DNA from: CAYPNF01 sp964411985
Lineage (GTDB): Bacteria > Verrucomicrobiota > Verrucomicrobiia > Limisphaerales > J093
Assembly: GCA_964411985.1 (NCBI GenBank)
Contig: CAYPNF010000011.1
Span: 62,001 to 126,000 of the forward strand
DNA: 64,000 bases
Direction: 5' to 3'
Part shown: in pieces, positions 24,739 through 34,496 of the stretch
Layout: each line of letters begins with the position of its first letter
How positions within the stretch are numbered: position 1 is the first letter of the stretch
Notes under the pieces: generated by a model
Seen by the model: only the letters and a program-made list of their open reading frames with translations
The model's database searches: none
What the model was told of the DNA's origin: nothing
Translations under genes and position numbers: made by a program

Positions 24739-27700
24739 ATGACACGATGGTTGCTGCGTTGCTGCTCAAGACCGTTTCCACTTTGGATCGGCGCGCTGGC
24801 CTTGCTGACTCAAGCGAAGTGCCAGAACCTGATCCCCAACGGTAAGTTTGACCGCGGCGACCGTGCCCCCGCTGGTTGGACTCATTCCGCTCAGGGCGAG
24901 GAATCAGCCACTTTTTCCACCGACCGCTTCCTCCGGGTTCGGGGCGATGGCCAGGACAGCTCCAGTTGGAGCCCGCAGGGAGTCAAGCTCGCCGCGGGAA
25001 GTCTGTTTCGTCTTCAATTCCGCGGTCGACGCGAACCTGGCGCGGTCGACGGCACCGCCATCAGTGGACCGGAACGGGTGAACCGCGATTTTCCACTCGA
25101 TGCCTCCTGGCGCTCTCATCGGTTTGTTTTCATGACCCCGACGGAGGGGGAAGCGGGTCCCCTTCGACTTGGTCAATGGCACGTGAAAGGGGCATTGAAC
25201 TTCGATGATGTGGAATTGGTTCCTGTGTCGGCGGCGCACCGTCGGGTCGGAGCGGGAATGCAGTTGGGCGAAGCCGAGAGCATTCGGCAGGGGGTCTACC
25301 GCTTCGAACCATCTTTCGGTTGGCAGGGAGCCAACTACCACCGGCCGCTTCGGGAGAATCGCGCGGCCTTCAATTCGCAGCGATGGGTTTTCGGTGCCGG
25401 CGCCCAGATCAGTTATGCGCATGCAGTGGCTGGATTCCCCTTTATGAGTGGGAAGGTCAGGCTGTCCCTCAATTACTATGATGCAGGAAGCCTGGTGGTG
25501 CAGGCCAGCCGCGATGGCCAGTCCTGGGTGAAGGTGGAAGAGTGGGGAAAGGATCGGCGCCAGGGATGGTGCGTGTTACCCGCGAGCCTCTTCCCTTCTC
25601 CCACCGTGCACGTGCGCCTGGCTTTTCAAGGGACGGAGGGCGGTCTGCAGGTGGACCAATACGAGTTCCAGGGGGATCTGCAAGGGAAAGCCCCTGATCT
25701 GGAGGGTAGCACCTCTTTCCTCGAGCAACTCGAATGCGCTCCCGGCGTCTCGATCGCCCTTCAGAACATCGAACTCTCCGATCCGCGCGGCCGCTACCGG
25801 TGTGATCTCCAGGCTTCGTTTCCTCCTGGGCCCTCCTTCCTGCTTCATCCCATGGTGGAGATCGAGGTCGACGGCCAGGACAGCGACAACACACGAGCTT
25901 TCACTCTTCCCGACCGAAGTGTCGCTGGGACCACCAACCTGACCCTCATCTGCCCCGGCAGTCCTTCCGTTTCGCACCGTCTCCGGATCCGGCTCCTGGG
26001 CCCCTCTGGCAACCTTCTGTATGACGGTGCAGTGGGGGTTGAGGTCGGATTGCTCGATGATCGACGTTACGGGAACCTGGTCCTATCTGGAGAAGACTTG
26101 GCGATATGGTGGTGCGAGAGCGCCTGGAAGGTGGGACGGGATCGTGCCATCCCCAAGCCACCTCTCAATAACCGGGTGAAGCCCGTCGCGGTCTCTGCGG
26201 CCAGGGGGGAATATGAATCGGTCCAACTTGTCCTGCGGCCCAGCGGGGATTGCCGTTTGGTGGCGATTCACCCCTCCTCCTTCACCTCCGGCACCGGAAC
26301 AACAGCCGCTCTGCAGGTGCAGGTGGACGAGGTGGCTTATGTGCAGGTCACTCGCCCTACCGATTCTACTTGCCGCCCGGGCTGGTACCCCGATCCGCTG
26401 CCACCGCTGCGGCAACCTGTCCAGCTTCTGGGCGGCCAGAATCAGCCCTTCTGGATTACCGTGTTCGTCCCGCCCGGGACGCCGGGTGGCACCTACCTCG
26501 GCGACCTCGACGTGGAAACCTCCTTTGGCTCCCTGAAAGTCCCCATGCAGGTCCGAGTTTATGATTTCGACCTGCCCAAGGAAACGCATCTGCGCAGCGC
26601 GTTCGGGTTGGGCACCGACCCCATCCAGCGATACCACGCCCTTACCAATCAGGAACAGCGGAGACTGGTCTTCAACAAGTACTTGACCAATTTTGCCCAG
26701 CACCGCATCAGCCCCTACTCCTTTTTCGACTACGATCCGATCCAGGTGTCGTTTGTGGGCGCGGGAAGCAACCGGGTAGCTAAGGTGGATTTCACCGGGT
26801 TCGACGCCGCGGCACGCCAATGGCTCGATGAAAACCGATTCAGCTCGTTCCAACTCCCGCTCCAAGGGATGGGGGGCGGTACTTTCGATAGTCGTCACCT
26901 GGGTGAGTTACTGGGTTTCAAAGAGGGAACTCCGGAACATGCCAGACTGTTTGGGGACTATCTCGGGCAGGTCCAACAGCACCTCCGTGAACGGGGCTGG
27001 CTCTCCAAAGCCTTCACCTACTGGTTCGATGAGCCGGAGCCGAAGGATTACGATTTTGTGATTGATGGAATGCAGCGCATCAAGGCGGCAGCCCCCGGCC
27101 TGCGGCGAATGCTTACCGAACAGCCCGATCCCAAACTCAGTGGTCACGTCGAGATTTGGTGTGGGCTGACCCCAGAGTGGAATCCGTCGCTCGTACAGGA
27201 ACGGCGCAAACGAGGGGAAGAGGTGTGGTGGTATATTTGTACGGCTCCCAAGGCGCCTTACATCACCGAATTCATCGACCATCCCGGGTTGGAACTCCGC
27301 CTCTGGCCCTGGCAGAGTTGGCAATATGGCGTCCAGGGAATCCTGGTCTGGGCGAGCCTCTACTGGACCAGTCCTCAGGCCTATCCAGCTCCCACCCTGC
27401 AAGACCCCTGGATCGACCCGATGAGTTGGGTCTCCGGCTACGGCGGCGCTTCTGGCGATCGCCAACCGTGGGGGAATGGCGACGGGCGGTTCCTGTATCC
27501 ACCACGCCGCGATCCGAACCGCCAGAACCCCGCTTCGTTGGACGATCCGGTGAATTCGATCCGGTGGGAGAATCTGCGGGACGGCATGGAGGACTATGAA
27601 TACCTTTGGCTGCTCGAAACGACCCTGCGCCGCGTTGAGGAAAAGGTCGGCACCAGCGAGATGACCCGGCAGGCTCGAGCCTTGCTCACGGTGCCGGCTG

Positions 27701-27822
27701 AAGTGTCAGTAGACCTCACTCATTTTGCCACGGATCCAGCCCCACTCTACGCACACCGGGAGAAGCTCGCACGCTACATCGAACGGCTTCAGAAGCGATC
27801 TGGGACGCCCGAGCAAAGGTAG
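24739..27822 (+). CDS. secreted glycoside hydrolase of the DUF4091 (GH123-type) family
   Basis: A 1,027-residue secreted protein. A signal peptide (LWIGALALLTQAKC) is followed by a carbohydrate-binding-like beta domain (NLIPNGKFDRGDRAPAGW and following), further beta-sandwich regions to about residue 480, and a C-terminal DUF4091/GH123-type catalytic barrel. The Asp-Glu pair typical of GH123, which uses substrate-assisted catalysis on N-acetylgalactosamine-type glycans, is visible as YWFDEPEP (Asp764-Glu765). The family ending SIRWENLRDGMEDYEYLWLLE is split here as SIRWENLRDGM and EDYEYLWLLE. The exact substrate is not readable. The upstream in-frame start at 24601 lies inside the previous gene, so the ATG at 24739, which gives a signal peptide, is chosen. 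Confidence 0.88.
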   Translation: MTRWLLRCCSRPFPLWIGALALLTQAKCQNLIPNGKFDRGDRAPAGWTHSAQGEESATFSTDRFLRVRGDGQDSSSWSPQGVKLAAGSLFRLQFRGRREPGAVDGTAISGPERVNRDFPLDASWRSHRFVFMTPTEGEAGPLRLGQWHVKGALNFDDVELVPVSAAHRRVGAGMQLGEAESIRQGVYRFEPSFGWQGANYHRPLRENRAAFNSQRWVFGAGAQISYAHAVAGFPFMSGKVRLSLNYYDAGSLVVQASRDGQSWVKVEEWGKDRRQGWCVLPASLFPSPTVHVRLAFQGTEGGLQVDQYEFQGDLQGKAPDLEGSTSFLEQLECAPGVSIALQNIELSDPRGRYRCDLQASFPPGPSFLLHPMVEIEVDGQDSDNTRAFTLPDRSVAGTTNLTLICPGSPSVSHRLRIRLLGPSGNLLYDGAVGVEVGLLDDRRYGNLVLSGEDLAIWWCESAWKVGRDRAIPKPPLNNRVKPVAVSAARGEYESVQLVLRPSGDCRLVAIHPSSFTSGTGTTAALQVQVDEVAYVQVTRPTDSTCRPGWYPDPLPPLRQPVQLLGGQNQPFWITVFVPPGTPGGTYLGDLDVETSFGSLKVPMQVRVYDFDLPKETHLRSAFGLGTDPIQRYHALTNQEQRRLVFNKYLTNFAQHRISPYSFFDYDPIQVSFVGAGSNRVAKVDFTGFDAAARQWLDENRFSSFQLPLQGMGGGTFDSRHLGELLGFKEGTPEHARLFGDYLGQVQQHLRERGWLSKAFTYWFDEPEPKDYDFVIDGMQRIKAAAPGLRRMLTEQPDPKLSGHVEIWCGLTPEWNPSLVQERRKRGEEVWWYICTAPKAPYITEFIDHPGLELRLWPWQSWQYGVQGILVWASLYWTSPQAYPAPTLQDPWIDPMSWVSGYGGASGDRQPWGNGDGRFLYPPRRDPNRQNPASLDDPVNSIRWENLRDGMEDYEYLWLLETTLRRVEEKVGTSEMTRQARALLTVPAEVSVDLTHFATDPAPLYAHREKLARYIERLQKRSGTPEQR

Positions 27823-27955
27823 AGCCAGCTCGAATCGGTAAGACGCCTTATCCCGAGTGGCTTTCCCGGGCAGAACCGAGGTCTCCTCTTGATGGGAACG
27901 CCCTCTGGGCGTGTGTGCTTGTAAAGCTTCTCCGCAAATGGTAGGGTCGTCCTGC

Positions 27956-30433
27956 ATGTTCTCGACCGACCCAGCCTTCAGCCCCTTATCCGTGCCCAAC
28001 CGTCCCGAGTGGGTTGGGGGGGCTGGCTCCCTGCGCAGGTGGGCCAGATGGGTGCGACCGGATGGGTGCGTCGGCATTTGGGCGGTCTGGCTGCTGCTAT
28101 GGCTGGTGCTGGCGCCTTGGGGAAGGCCCGCAAACCCTCCTGCTCCCGCTCCCGCTCCGCGACCCACTCCCGAACTGATCCGCCAGTTGGAGTCGCGTAT
28201 GGAAGAGGCCCGGGCCGAGCTGGGACTGGCCACGGGTCTGGAGATCAACCCCACCAACGCGCCCCCGGGGGCCACTCCGAGCGAGTTTCGAGAGTATCGG
28301 CTGGCATTGCAGTTTCTGATTAGGACGTGCCGGAAACACGTGGAAGACTTGGTCTCCACCGAAGCCGCTCGTGAACAGCAACGCGACCTCGAAAAGGAGA
28401 TTACATCCTGGCGCGGTTTTCCCGAGCCAGCCCCGTATTCTTCGCTCTTCGTGGATGAACTTCGAGACTCGGTGCACGCGCTGGAGAGCAAGGAGAAGGC
28501 GATGGTGTATGCGAGTGAGATCCTGGTGCGGCTCCAGGGAAGCGCCCGGGAAGTGCTTGAGAAAACGGAAGCCCAGCTTCGCCAACTGAGCGAACAGCTG
28601 GAAAAGGGCAAATCAGGTGCGGACGTTGTGCGTGTCACCTGGCAGCGCACCCTGGCCCAGACCCGCCACCGCGTCGCCGGGGCGTCCCTTGCCTCGCTCG
28701 AGGCGAGGCAGGGTCGTAATGAAGTTGAACTGTCCGGCTGTCGGCAGGAGCTTGCCTTCGTTCGGCGCAAACTGACGTTGGCCTCTCAAGATGTCCGGTT
28801 TTCCCAGATGGACCTGGACCGGGTTCTGGATACTCTGGATCGCCGGTTGCAGGCGCTCCAGGCGGAATACTCTTCGGTGGAGACTCAAAACGCCCAGCGC
28901 CAACGGGAACTGGCGAGCGCTCGCGAAGAACTGCGTAGACTCCTTTCCTCAAGTTCTCAAATCAGCACCAACCGCCCCTCTGGTGGCGAAGAACTGATTA
29001 TGCTCCAGGAACAGGTTCGGCTGCGCGCTGTTCAGGCCGACACGAGTGCCGAGCATCTTCGGGTGGTGGGGCAGTTGATGGACGTCGTGACGAGCGAGCG
29101 TGGCCTATGGCAAATGCGTTTCAACGCCGTTGGCACGGCGGATCCTGAAATCATCCAGAACGCTTACCGCCGTGTCGAGCAGTTGGCGGGGGTCGTGCAA
29201 CTGGGAAAATCCTACTTTGCGCAACAAGCAAACCTGGCTGCCCGTCAGATCGCCGAACAGCAGAGCCGTCTGCAAAACCAGGTTCAAGGGCAGGCAGCAC
29301 TGGCCGTTGCGGGTGACCTCATTGAAGCCTACCGGCAAAGGGAACAGCTCTACGATCGCGTGCTCCGGAGCTTTGAAGGTACAGAAAGGCTTATTCAACG
29401 ATGGAAGGCTACGTTTGAGCAGGACAGGCGGGCCCTGCCGTGGAGCGCTCGAATGCGCGATCTCTTCAGCAGCTTCTCCTCTTTCGCACGGAATGTTTGG
29501 GCCTTTGAACTGTATGTGGCGGAAGACACCATCACCGTGGACGGACAGCGGGTGACCGGCCGTCGCGGCGTGACAGTGGGCAAGATCGCTATGGCAGTAT
29601 CGATCCTGGTGGTTGGCTTCCTTCTTGCGCGTCTCTGCTCACGTTCCATTGAACGGTTGGTAGTAGAGCGCTTCGGCTTGGAACCTAATCAGGCCAGCCT
29701 AATCCGCCGATGGGCCATGGTCGCCTTTGGCATTATTCTGATCCTCTTCAGCCTGGTCTCCGTCAAGATTCCACTGACGGTCTTCGCCTTCGCCGGCGGC
29801 GCCCTCGCCATCGGTGTCGGCTTTGGCATGCAGAATCTTCTCAAGAACTTCATCAGCGGCATCATCATCCTCTTCGAACGTCCTTTCGGCATCGGTGACG
29901 TACTCGCCATCGGCGGCAGCTGCGGGAAGGTGGTCGCGATCGGGATCCGTTCCAGCGTGCTACAGCTCTGGGACAACACGGAGACCCTCATCCCCAACAG
30001 CGCTTTGCTGGAGAACAACGTGACGAACTGGACCTACTCGGATTCCAAAGTACGCTTCTCTCTCAGGGTGGGCGTTGCCTACGGATCGGATACGCGTCGT
30101 GTTGCCCAACTCCTCTCCGAAGTCGCCGAACGCCATGGCCTGGTTCAAAAAGAACCTGCCGCCCAAGTCCTCTTTCAGGATTTTGCGGATAGTTCGCTCG
30201 TCTTCGAGTTGCGCTTCTGGGTGGATGTCCTGAAGCACAACTCTGCACAAATCTGCAGTGACCTGCGCCACATGATCGTGGTGGCCTTCGCCGACCAGCG
30301 AATCTCCATCGCTTTCCCGCAACGTGACCTGCACCTGGACACACTCCGTCCGCTGGCGGTTCAACTCGTGCCGCCGGGCGAGGCCAAATCCCCGGCCCAG
30401 GAACCAACACCTCCGACCACTCCGATACCGTAG
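27956..30433 (+). CDS. large MscS-type mechanosensitive channel with periplasmic coiled coil
   Basis: An 825-residue inner-membrane protein. After an N-terminal hydrophobic segment (AVWLLLWLVLAPWG) comes a long, heptad-rich region of about 400 residues (PELIRQLESRMEEARAELG onward), as in MscK/KefA-type channels. The MscS core lies near the C-terminus: the pore-lining helix GGALAIGVGFGMQNLLKN, then FISGIIILFERPFGIGDV and IGIRSSVLQLWDNTETLIPN. It should release solutes on hypo-osmotic shock. The ATG at 27956 is preferred to a GTG at 27911. Confidence 0.9.
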   Translation: MFSTDPAFSPLSVPNRPEWVGGAGSLRRWARWVRPDGCVGIWAVWLLLWLVLAPWGRPANPPAPAPAPRPTPELIRQLESRMEEARAELGLATGLEINPTNAPPGATPSEFREYRLALQFLIRTCRKHVEDLVSTEAAREQQRDLEKEITSWRGFPEPAPYSSLFVDELRDSVHALESKEKAMVYASEILVRLQGSAREVLEKTEAQLRQLSEQLEKGKSGADVVRVTWQRTLAQTRHRVAGASLASLEARQGRNEVELSGCRQELAFVRRKLTLASQDVRFSQMDLDRVLDTLDRRLQALQAEYSSVETQNAQRQRELASAREELRRLLSSSSQISTNRPSGGEELIMLQEQVRLRAVQADTSAEHLRVVGQLMDVVTSERGLWQMRFNAVGTADPEIIQNAYRRVEQLAGVVQLGKSYFAQQANLAARQIAEQQSRLQNQVQGQAALAVAGDLIEAYRQREQLYDRVLRSFEGTERLIQRWKATFEQDRRALPWSARMRDLFSSFSSFARNVWAFELYVAEDTITVDGQRVTGRRGVTVGKIAMAVSILVVGFLLARLCSRSIERLVVERFGLEPNQASLIRRWAMVAFGIILILFSLVSVKIPLTVFAFAGGALAIGVGFGMQNLLKNFISGIIILFERPFGIGDVLAIGGSCGKVVAIGIRSSVLQLWDNTETLIPNSALLENNVTNWTYSDSKVRFSLRVGVAYGSDTRRVAQLLSEVAERHGLVQKEPAAQVLFQDFADSSLVFELRFWVDVLKHNSAQICSDLRHMIVVAFADQRISIAFPQRDLHLDTLRPLAVQLVPPGEAKSPAQEPTPPTTPIP

Positions 30434-30512
30434 ACGAGACTCCTACCCGACTCAGTTCCGCCCCTGAAGAACGAGCGTTCGGCGCAAATCTCACACAGGG
30501 AGCAAACTGATT

Positions 30513-30785
30513 ATGTGGATACGATGTCGCAGGTCGAAAAATTGGACCGTTGTGGCGCTTATGATTCCCGCGTATTCCTTGATTCAATTAGCGCCCGAGG
30601 GCTCTGCCAGATGGAGAACAGGAATCATCATCCTACTGTGCTTGGGAGTCTCCTATCTCGCCGAGGAGGTTGTCTGGATGGCCAAGCGCGAAGGCCGACC
30701 TTTCGGCCATTGCGGGCAGAAGCTCCAGCTGAGGCCTTTCCGTGTCCTGACCACCTGCCCGCACTGTGGACAAGCACTTGAATAG
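30513..30785 (+). CDS. small membrane protein with C-terminal zinc-ribbon-like cysteines
   Basis: A 90-residue protein with two hydrophobic segments (VVALMIPAYSLIQLA, GIIILLCLGVSYLAEEVVWM) and a C-terminal tail holding HCGQ and CPHCGQ, a C-x2-C pattern that could bind zinc. The ATG follows a purine-rich site (agggagc). A nearly coextensive reading frame at 30515 lacks such features and is dismissed. No family name is assigned. Confidence 0.55.
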   Translation: MWIRCRRSKNWTVVALMIPAYSLIQLAPEGSARWRTGIIILLCLGVSYLAEEVVWMAKREGRPFGHCGQKLQLRPFRVLTTCPHCGQALE

Positions 30786-31018
30786 GAGGGGAGGAGTTGA
30801 CGCTGAAACGTGAGATGCCGCACCAAACGCTGGAGACGAACTGCCGCCACGCCACTTCGCTCGACGCTGGGCGCGGATTCGGATCCTCCGTTCACGCTAC
30901 ATCGTGCGTTTCCGGCGGCAGTCGCTCAGCTTTGCGTTCTGCGTCGAAAACCTCAAGATAGCTGGATACACCGTTGTCGTACCGCTGCCGGGACAATTCC
31001 ATCCGCGTTAAGAAGCAC

Positions 31019-31366
31019 TCATTTCGGTCGCTTGGCTTTGCGTTGCTTCATCCTGGCCGCTACGTCGACGGCTTTTCTCATCCAAAGTGCGAGCTGTGAG
31101 AGGTCTTCCAGAACATCCGCCGGAACCTCGTAGTAGCCCATCGCACTTTCCTCGCCGTAGGGCCGGAAGGGCTCCATGCCTGAACGCTCAAAGTCGGGGC
31201 GCGTGGAGTCATCTACTTTGAAGTAGAGCCGGTCTTCAGCGATCAAAGCGAAGAAGAGCCCTTGATGGTAGAGTCCTGCTCCGCCAAACATAGACTTGTG
31301 GGTCACCGCAGACACCCGGCCCAGTTGCTCCACCACGAAGTCACGATAGCTTTTCGAGAATGCCAT
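31019..31366 (-). CDS. TfoX/Sxy N-terminal domain protein
   Basis: A 115-residue protein with the TfoX N-terminal fold: FSKSYRDFVVEQLG, then the hallmark KSMFGGAGLYHQGLFFALIA, LYFKVDDSTRPDFE and MGYYEVPADVLED. Full-length Sxy/TfoX controls competence genes, but single-domain versions like this are widespread and uncharacterised. The ATG at 31366 has AGG at proper spacing; an ATG six bases upstream is too close to it. Confidence 0.85.
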   Translation of the reverse strand: MAFSKSYRDFVVEQLGRVSAVTHKSMFGGAGLYHQGLFFALIAEDRLYFKVDDSTRPDFERSGMEPFRPYGEESAMGYYEVPADVLEDLSQLALWMRKAVDVAARMKQRKAKRPK

Positions 31367-31403
31367 ATACATCCTGCCTGCTCTGGTACTCCGTGGAAAT
31401 TCT

Positions 31404-34400
31404 CTAAGGGCTCCCCAGTCGGTAAAACTCCTGCGGATGAGCCGGGAGGAGATCCACGGTGCTCCCCGCCGGCAAAGGGACCAGTTTCCAGTCGGGTGCG
31501 ATGAGATTCGTGGCGGAGTAGAGGCGCCAACCCGAGTCTTCGGCAGGCCAAGTCACCCGGAGGGAGCCCGGCTCGATGGAGATCCCCACCGAAGGCAACA
31601 CGCCATTCGTAGCCAACAAAGCCAAGCCCGTCGACGTGAATTGCGGCACCAAATGAATCCCACCGCCGAGATCGAGTCCCGTCAAGTTGGCAAAGCTGCC
31701 CGCACGAGAGGGATACTCCAGCACCCCGAACCTCGCTCCCACCCGGGGCATGTAGCCCTCCGCCAGGGTCACGCCGAACGTCCCAGCCAGGCCCAGAGGC
31801 TTGCCAAATTGGGCCTGCGCATAGCCAACACCTTCCGTCTCGCCTCCCAATTGCACCAGCAAGATCGCCGAGGGACTGGCGAGGTAGGCCCCCTGAAACA
31901 AGATCATGCCCGATTGCACCTCCACCGAACCCGAGTTTTGGAAGGAGAAATTGGGGTCGATCCGCATCGCCGAGGTTCCTTGGCTCTTTCGCCAGGTCCC
32001 GGCGTTATCGATCCGCATCCCGATCCCTCCCGCGTAGAGGCGATGGTCGCCTTGAATCTCGAAAAGGCCTCCAGCTCGATTTTCCAGAGTCGCCCCGTCT
32101 TCCCAGCGCCAGGAAGCGGCTGGCCCGGCGGGCCAGAGAATCCGGCCTTGGTTGACCACGGTACCCTCCAGACTCCCTGGTGCGTTGAGGGTGAGCAAGC
32201 CGTTGGCCCCCACGCTCAGGGTGCCCGACATGTTTCCGTAATCCCAGGAGAGGTTGGCATCCAGGCTCGCGTCAAAAACCGTGCCGTACACCATCTTGAA
32301 CTGCACCGTTCCTGCCATCGGTCCCAGGATATGAACACTCGAACCGCCAAAGGAACATAAGCCTTCCCCGGTGAAACGGTGTGCCGGGCCGAAGCGGCAA
32401 TCGCCTCCGGTGAAACTCAGCACCGCGCCCGTTTCCACGTGAATCTCTCCGGAGCTGGCCAACCCATGCAGAAACTCCAGGGTCCCCGATTGCACGTCCA
32501 GCAGGCCATAGTTGTGGTGGGCTCCAACGCCGCGAAAGGAAGCCTGGTCCGTACCTCCCGACTTGCGGAGAGTGCCGTAATTATGGAGAAAAGCGCCGCT
32601 GGGCAGGTTGAGCGTTGCGTCAAAATCAAAATCGATCAGCCCTTCGGAGAGGTTCTCCAGCCTCCCGCCCTCATACCAAATCCAGTTGTCGCGGGAGCCC
32701 GTCCATTTCAGCACGCCCTGGTTGGTGATGACTCCCGTCATCCACATACTCCCGCCTCCGTTGGCCAGGAAATTCAAAGTGCCCGCTCGACCGATCGTGA
32801 GATTCCCGGCGAGTGTGCCGTTGGTCCACCCCATCGTGGCGTTGAGCTCCGAGTCGAAAGTCCCGGCTTCGGACACACTGAAGGTAGCCGGAGCGTTCAA
32901 AGCCCCATGGAGGTCTACGTCACCGTTGATCCACCAGGTGCCGGTACCCTGGAAAGAATGGCAGGGCTCCAATCGAACCAACCCGCCGTTGAGCTCCAGG
33001 GTGGCGCCCTGGCTCACCGAGACCAGGCCGCTGCTTTGGAAGTTGTGCAGGGCCAACGCCCCACTCTCGACGAGAATCTGGCCTTCATTCTGCAGCTCAA
33101 TCTTGGGATAGAGGCCAAGCTGCCCCAGACCCGAGGCGACGCGCACCGTGCCCGCATTCCGGAATAGGCGGCTATCGGTTCCCATCCAATAGAAAGACCC
33201 CTCTCCTCGGATGTCCACGAATCCGTCAGGCTGGTTATCGAGCCGCGCCCCTTCCTCCCACCTCCAGGTTTTGGCTTTTCCCCCGGACCAGATGAGCCTG
33301 CCATGATTTTTGATGGTTCCCCCCAGCGAAAGGCTTGAACCGGTCAGGTTGACGACCGCATTCGGCTCCACGTACAGGTAGCCCGCAAACCCACCATAAG
33401 ACCAGTCCAGGGACTGGGTGCCCGGCGCTCCGCCTAGCAACAGCATGGAACAGGCAGCGTTGTAGTCCAGATTGACGGTATAGTTGCCAGGCGCGGCAAT
33501 GACGGCGATATCCTTCTCCCCTGGCACGCGGTGCGGACTCCAGTTGGCAGCGGTTGTCCAGTTGCCACCAGCTGTGTTCGTCCAAATCACATAGCTAGGC
33601 GCCGGGGCGGTCTCTGGGCTCGCGCTGAAGTTATCCACGCCCACGACGGTCTGCTGCGTTCCCACACCGCCCGGAGTGAATACATAGTAGCCGAAACGAA
33701 TCTCCCCTCCTTTGAGGGAGAAATCCGGATGATCCGCGGCGGAATTCACCGTGCGAAAATCCGTGTCGACAAGATGGGTCCAAGCCTGGCTCGTCCAGGT
33801 GGTCGCGAGAGGGAAATCTGAGGGCGGGGCATAGTAGTAACGGCCCTGCTGAAGGAGCGCAGGCCCTACTTGCAGGCTAGCCCCCCCTTGGCTAAGCACA
33901 TCAAAACGGAAATCGATCCCACCCAGCTCCCCGAGGACTTCGGGAGCAAAGGAACCCGCGCGAAGGATACTGAACGATCGAACCGCGTCACCGGCGGTGG
34001 CATTGGTAATCACCCGGTAAGCCCCAGGGTTTCCTCCCGCATCCATCTGAGCTGCCCAAACCAGACCACCAACCCCTGCCTCCCAAGCTAACAACCAATC
34101 GGAAAGACTGAGCTGAGGGTCCTCCGGGTTCGCCGCAGCCGGCCCCATGGGAACCGCCTCCAAGCTCCAAAAACCTCCGTACAGCGACACCCCCGGTCCG
34201 ACCAAGGCTCCTGCTTCGGGTTGGCCGATCGTTCCCACGAGTTTCACACCTGCTCCCGTGCTGCCCCCACCTCCCCCAGCAACCACAGAGGGGTCGGGAG
34301 AGGAGGGGACGGTTTGAGCTGAGGCAAACTGCGGCATCCACAGCGTGCAAAGCATGCAAAGCGCCTGAAGGGAAATGCGAACGCCTTGCGTGATCAAGGA

Positions 34401-34454
34401 ACCTCTGGCTCCGCTCCTCCCGCCCGCCACGATCTGAAAGTGCTTGGGCTTCAT
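31404..34454 (-). CDS. large secreted beta-rich surface protein
   Basis: A 1,016-residue protein with a signal peptide ending near ASAQ. The N-terminal part has the GTIGQPEAG...YGGFWSLE pattern frequent in verrucomicrobial secreted proteins. The bulk is a long series of beta-helix-like units rich in N, G, W and L (for example VWTNTAGGNWTTAANWSP, GGTIKNHGRLIWSGG, SGTLEFLHGLASSGEIHV), reminiscent of autotransporter passengers and haemagglutinin-like domains. No translocator barrel is present. The C-terminus (LRVTWPAED, ATNLIAPDWKLVPL, EFYRLGSP) is the module shared with three other secreted proteins here. It lies 42 bases downstream of the gp19-like gene, probably in one transcript. Confidence 0.75.
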   Translation of the reverse strand: MKPKHFQIVAGGRSGARGSLITQGVRISLQALCMLCTLWMPQFASAQTVPSSPDPSVVAGGGGGSTGAGVKLVGTIGQPEAGALVGPGVSLYGGFWSLEAVPMGPAAANPEDPQLSLSDWLLAWEAGVGGLVWAAQMDAGGNPGAYRVITNATAGDAVRSFSILRAGSFAPEVLGELGGIDFRFDVLSQGGASLQVGPALLQQGRYYYAPPSDFPLATTWTSQAWTHLVDTDFRTVNSAADHPDFSLKGGEIRFGYYVFTPGGVGTQQTVVGVDNFSASPETAPAPSYVIWTNTAGGNWTTAANWSPHRVPGEKDIAVIAAPGNYTVNLDYNAACSMLLLGGAPGTQSLDWSYGGFAGYLYVEPNAVVNLTGSSLSLGGTIKNHGRLIWSGGKAKTWRWEEGARLDNQPDGFVDIRGEGSFYWMGTDSRLFRNAGTVRVASGLGQLGLYPKIELQNEGQILVESGALALHNFQSSGLVSVSQGATLELNGGLVRLEPCHSFQGTGTWWINGDVDLHGALNAPATFSVSEAGTFDSELNATMGWTNGTLAGNLTIGRAGTLNFLANGGGSMWMTGVITNQGVLKWTGSRDNWIWYEGGRLENLSEGLIDFDFDATLNLPSGAFLHNYGTLRKSGGTDQASFRGVGAHHNYGLLDVQSGTLEFLHGLASSGEIHVETGAVLSFTGGDCRFGPAHRFTGEGLCSFGGSSVHILGPMAGTVQFKMVYGTVFDASLDANLSWDYGNMSGTLSVGANGLLTLNAPGSLEGTVVNQGRILWPAGPAASWRWEDGATLENRAGGLFEIQGDHRLYAGGIGMRIDNAGTWRKSQGTSAMRIDPNFSFQNSGSVEVQSGMILFQGAYLASPSAILLVQLGGETEGVGYAQAQFGKPLGLAGTFGVTLAEGYMPRVGARFGVLEYPSRAGSFANLTGLDLGGGIHLVPQFTSTGLALLATNGVLPSVGISIEPGSLRVTWPAEDSGWRLYSATNLIAPDWKLVPLPAGSTVDLLPAHPQEFYRLGSP

Positions 34455-34496
34455 GACCTCGAGTCTTCTTCGCGGGTTCACCCTACTATCTTTCGA

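Noticed and set aside
27706..28770. A long minus-strand reading frame (354 codons) over the MscS gene
   Set aside because: It is serine- and arginine-rich without any domain, and lies antisense to the coiled-coil part of a clear MscS channel.
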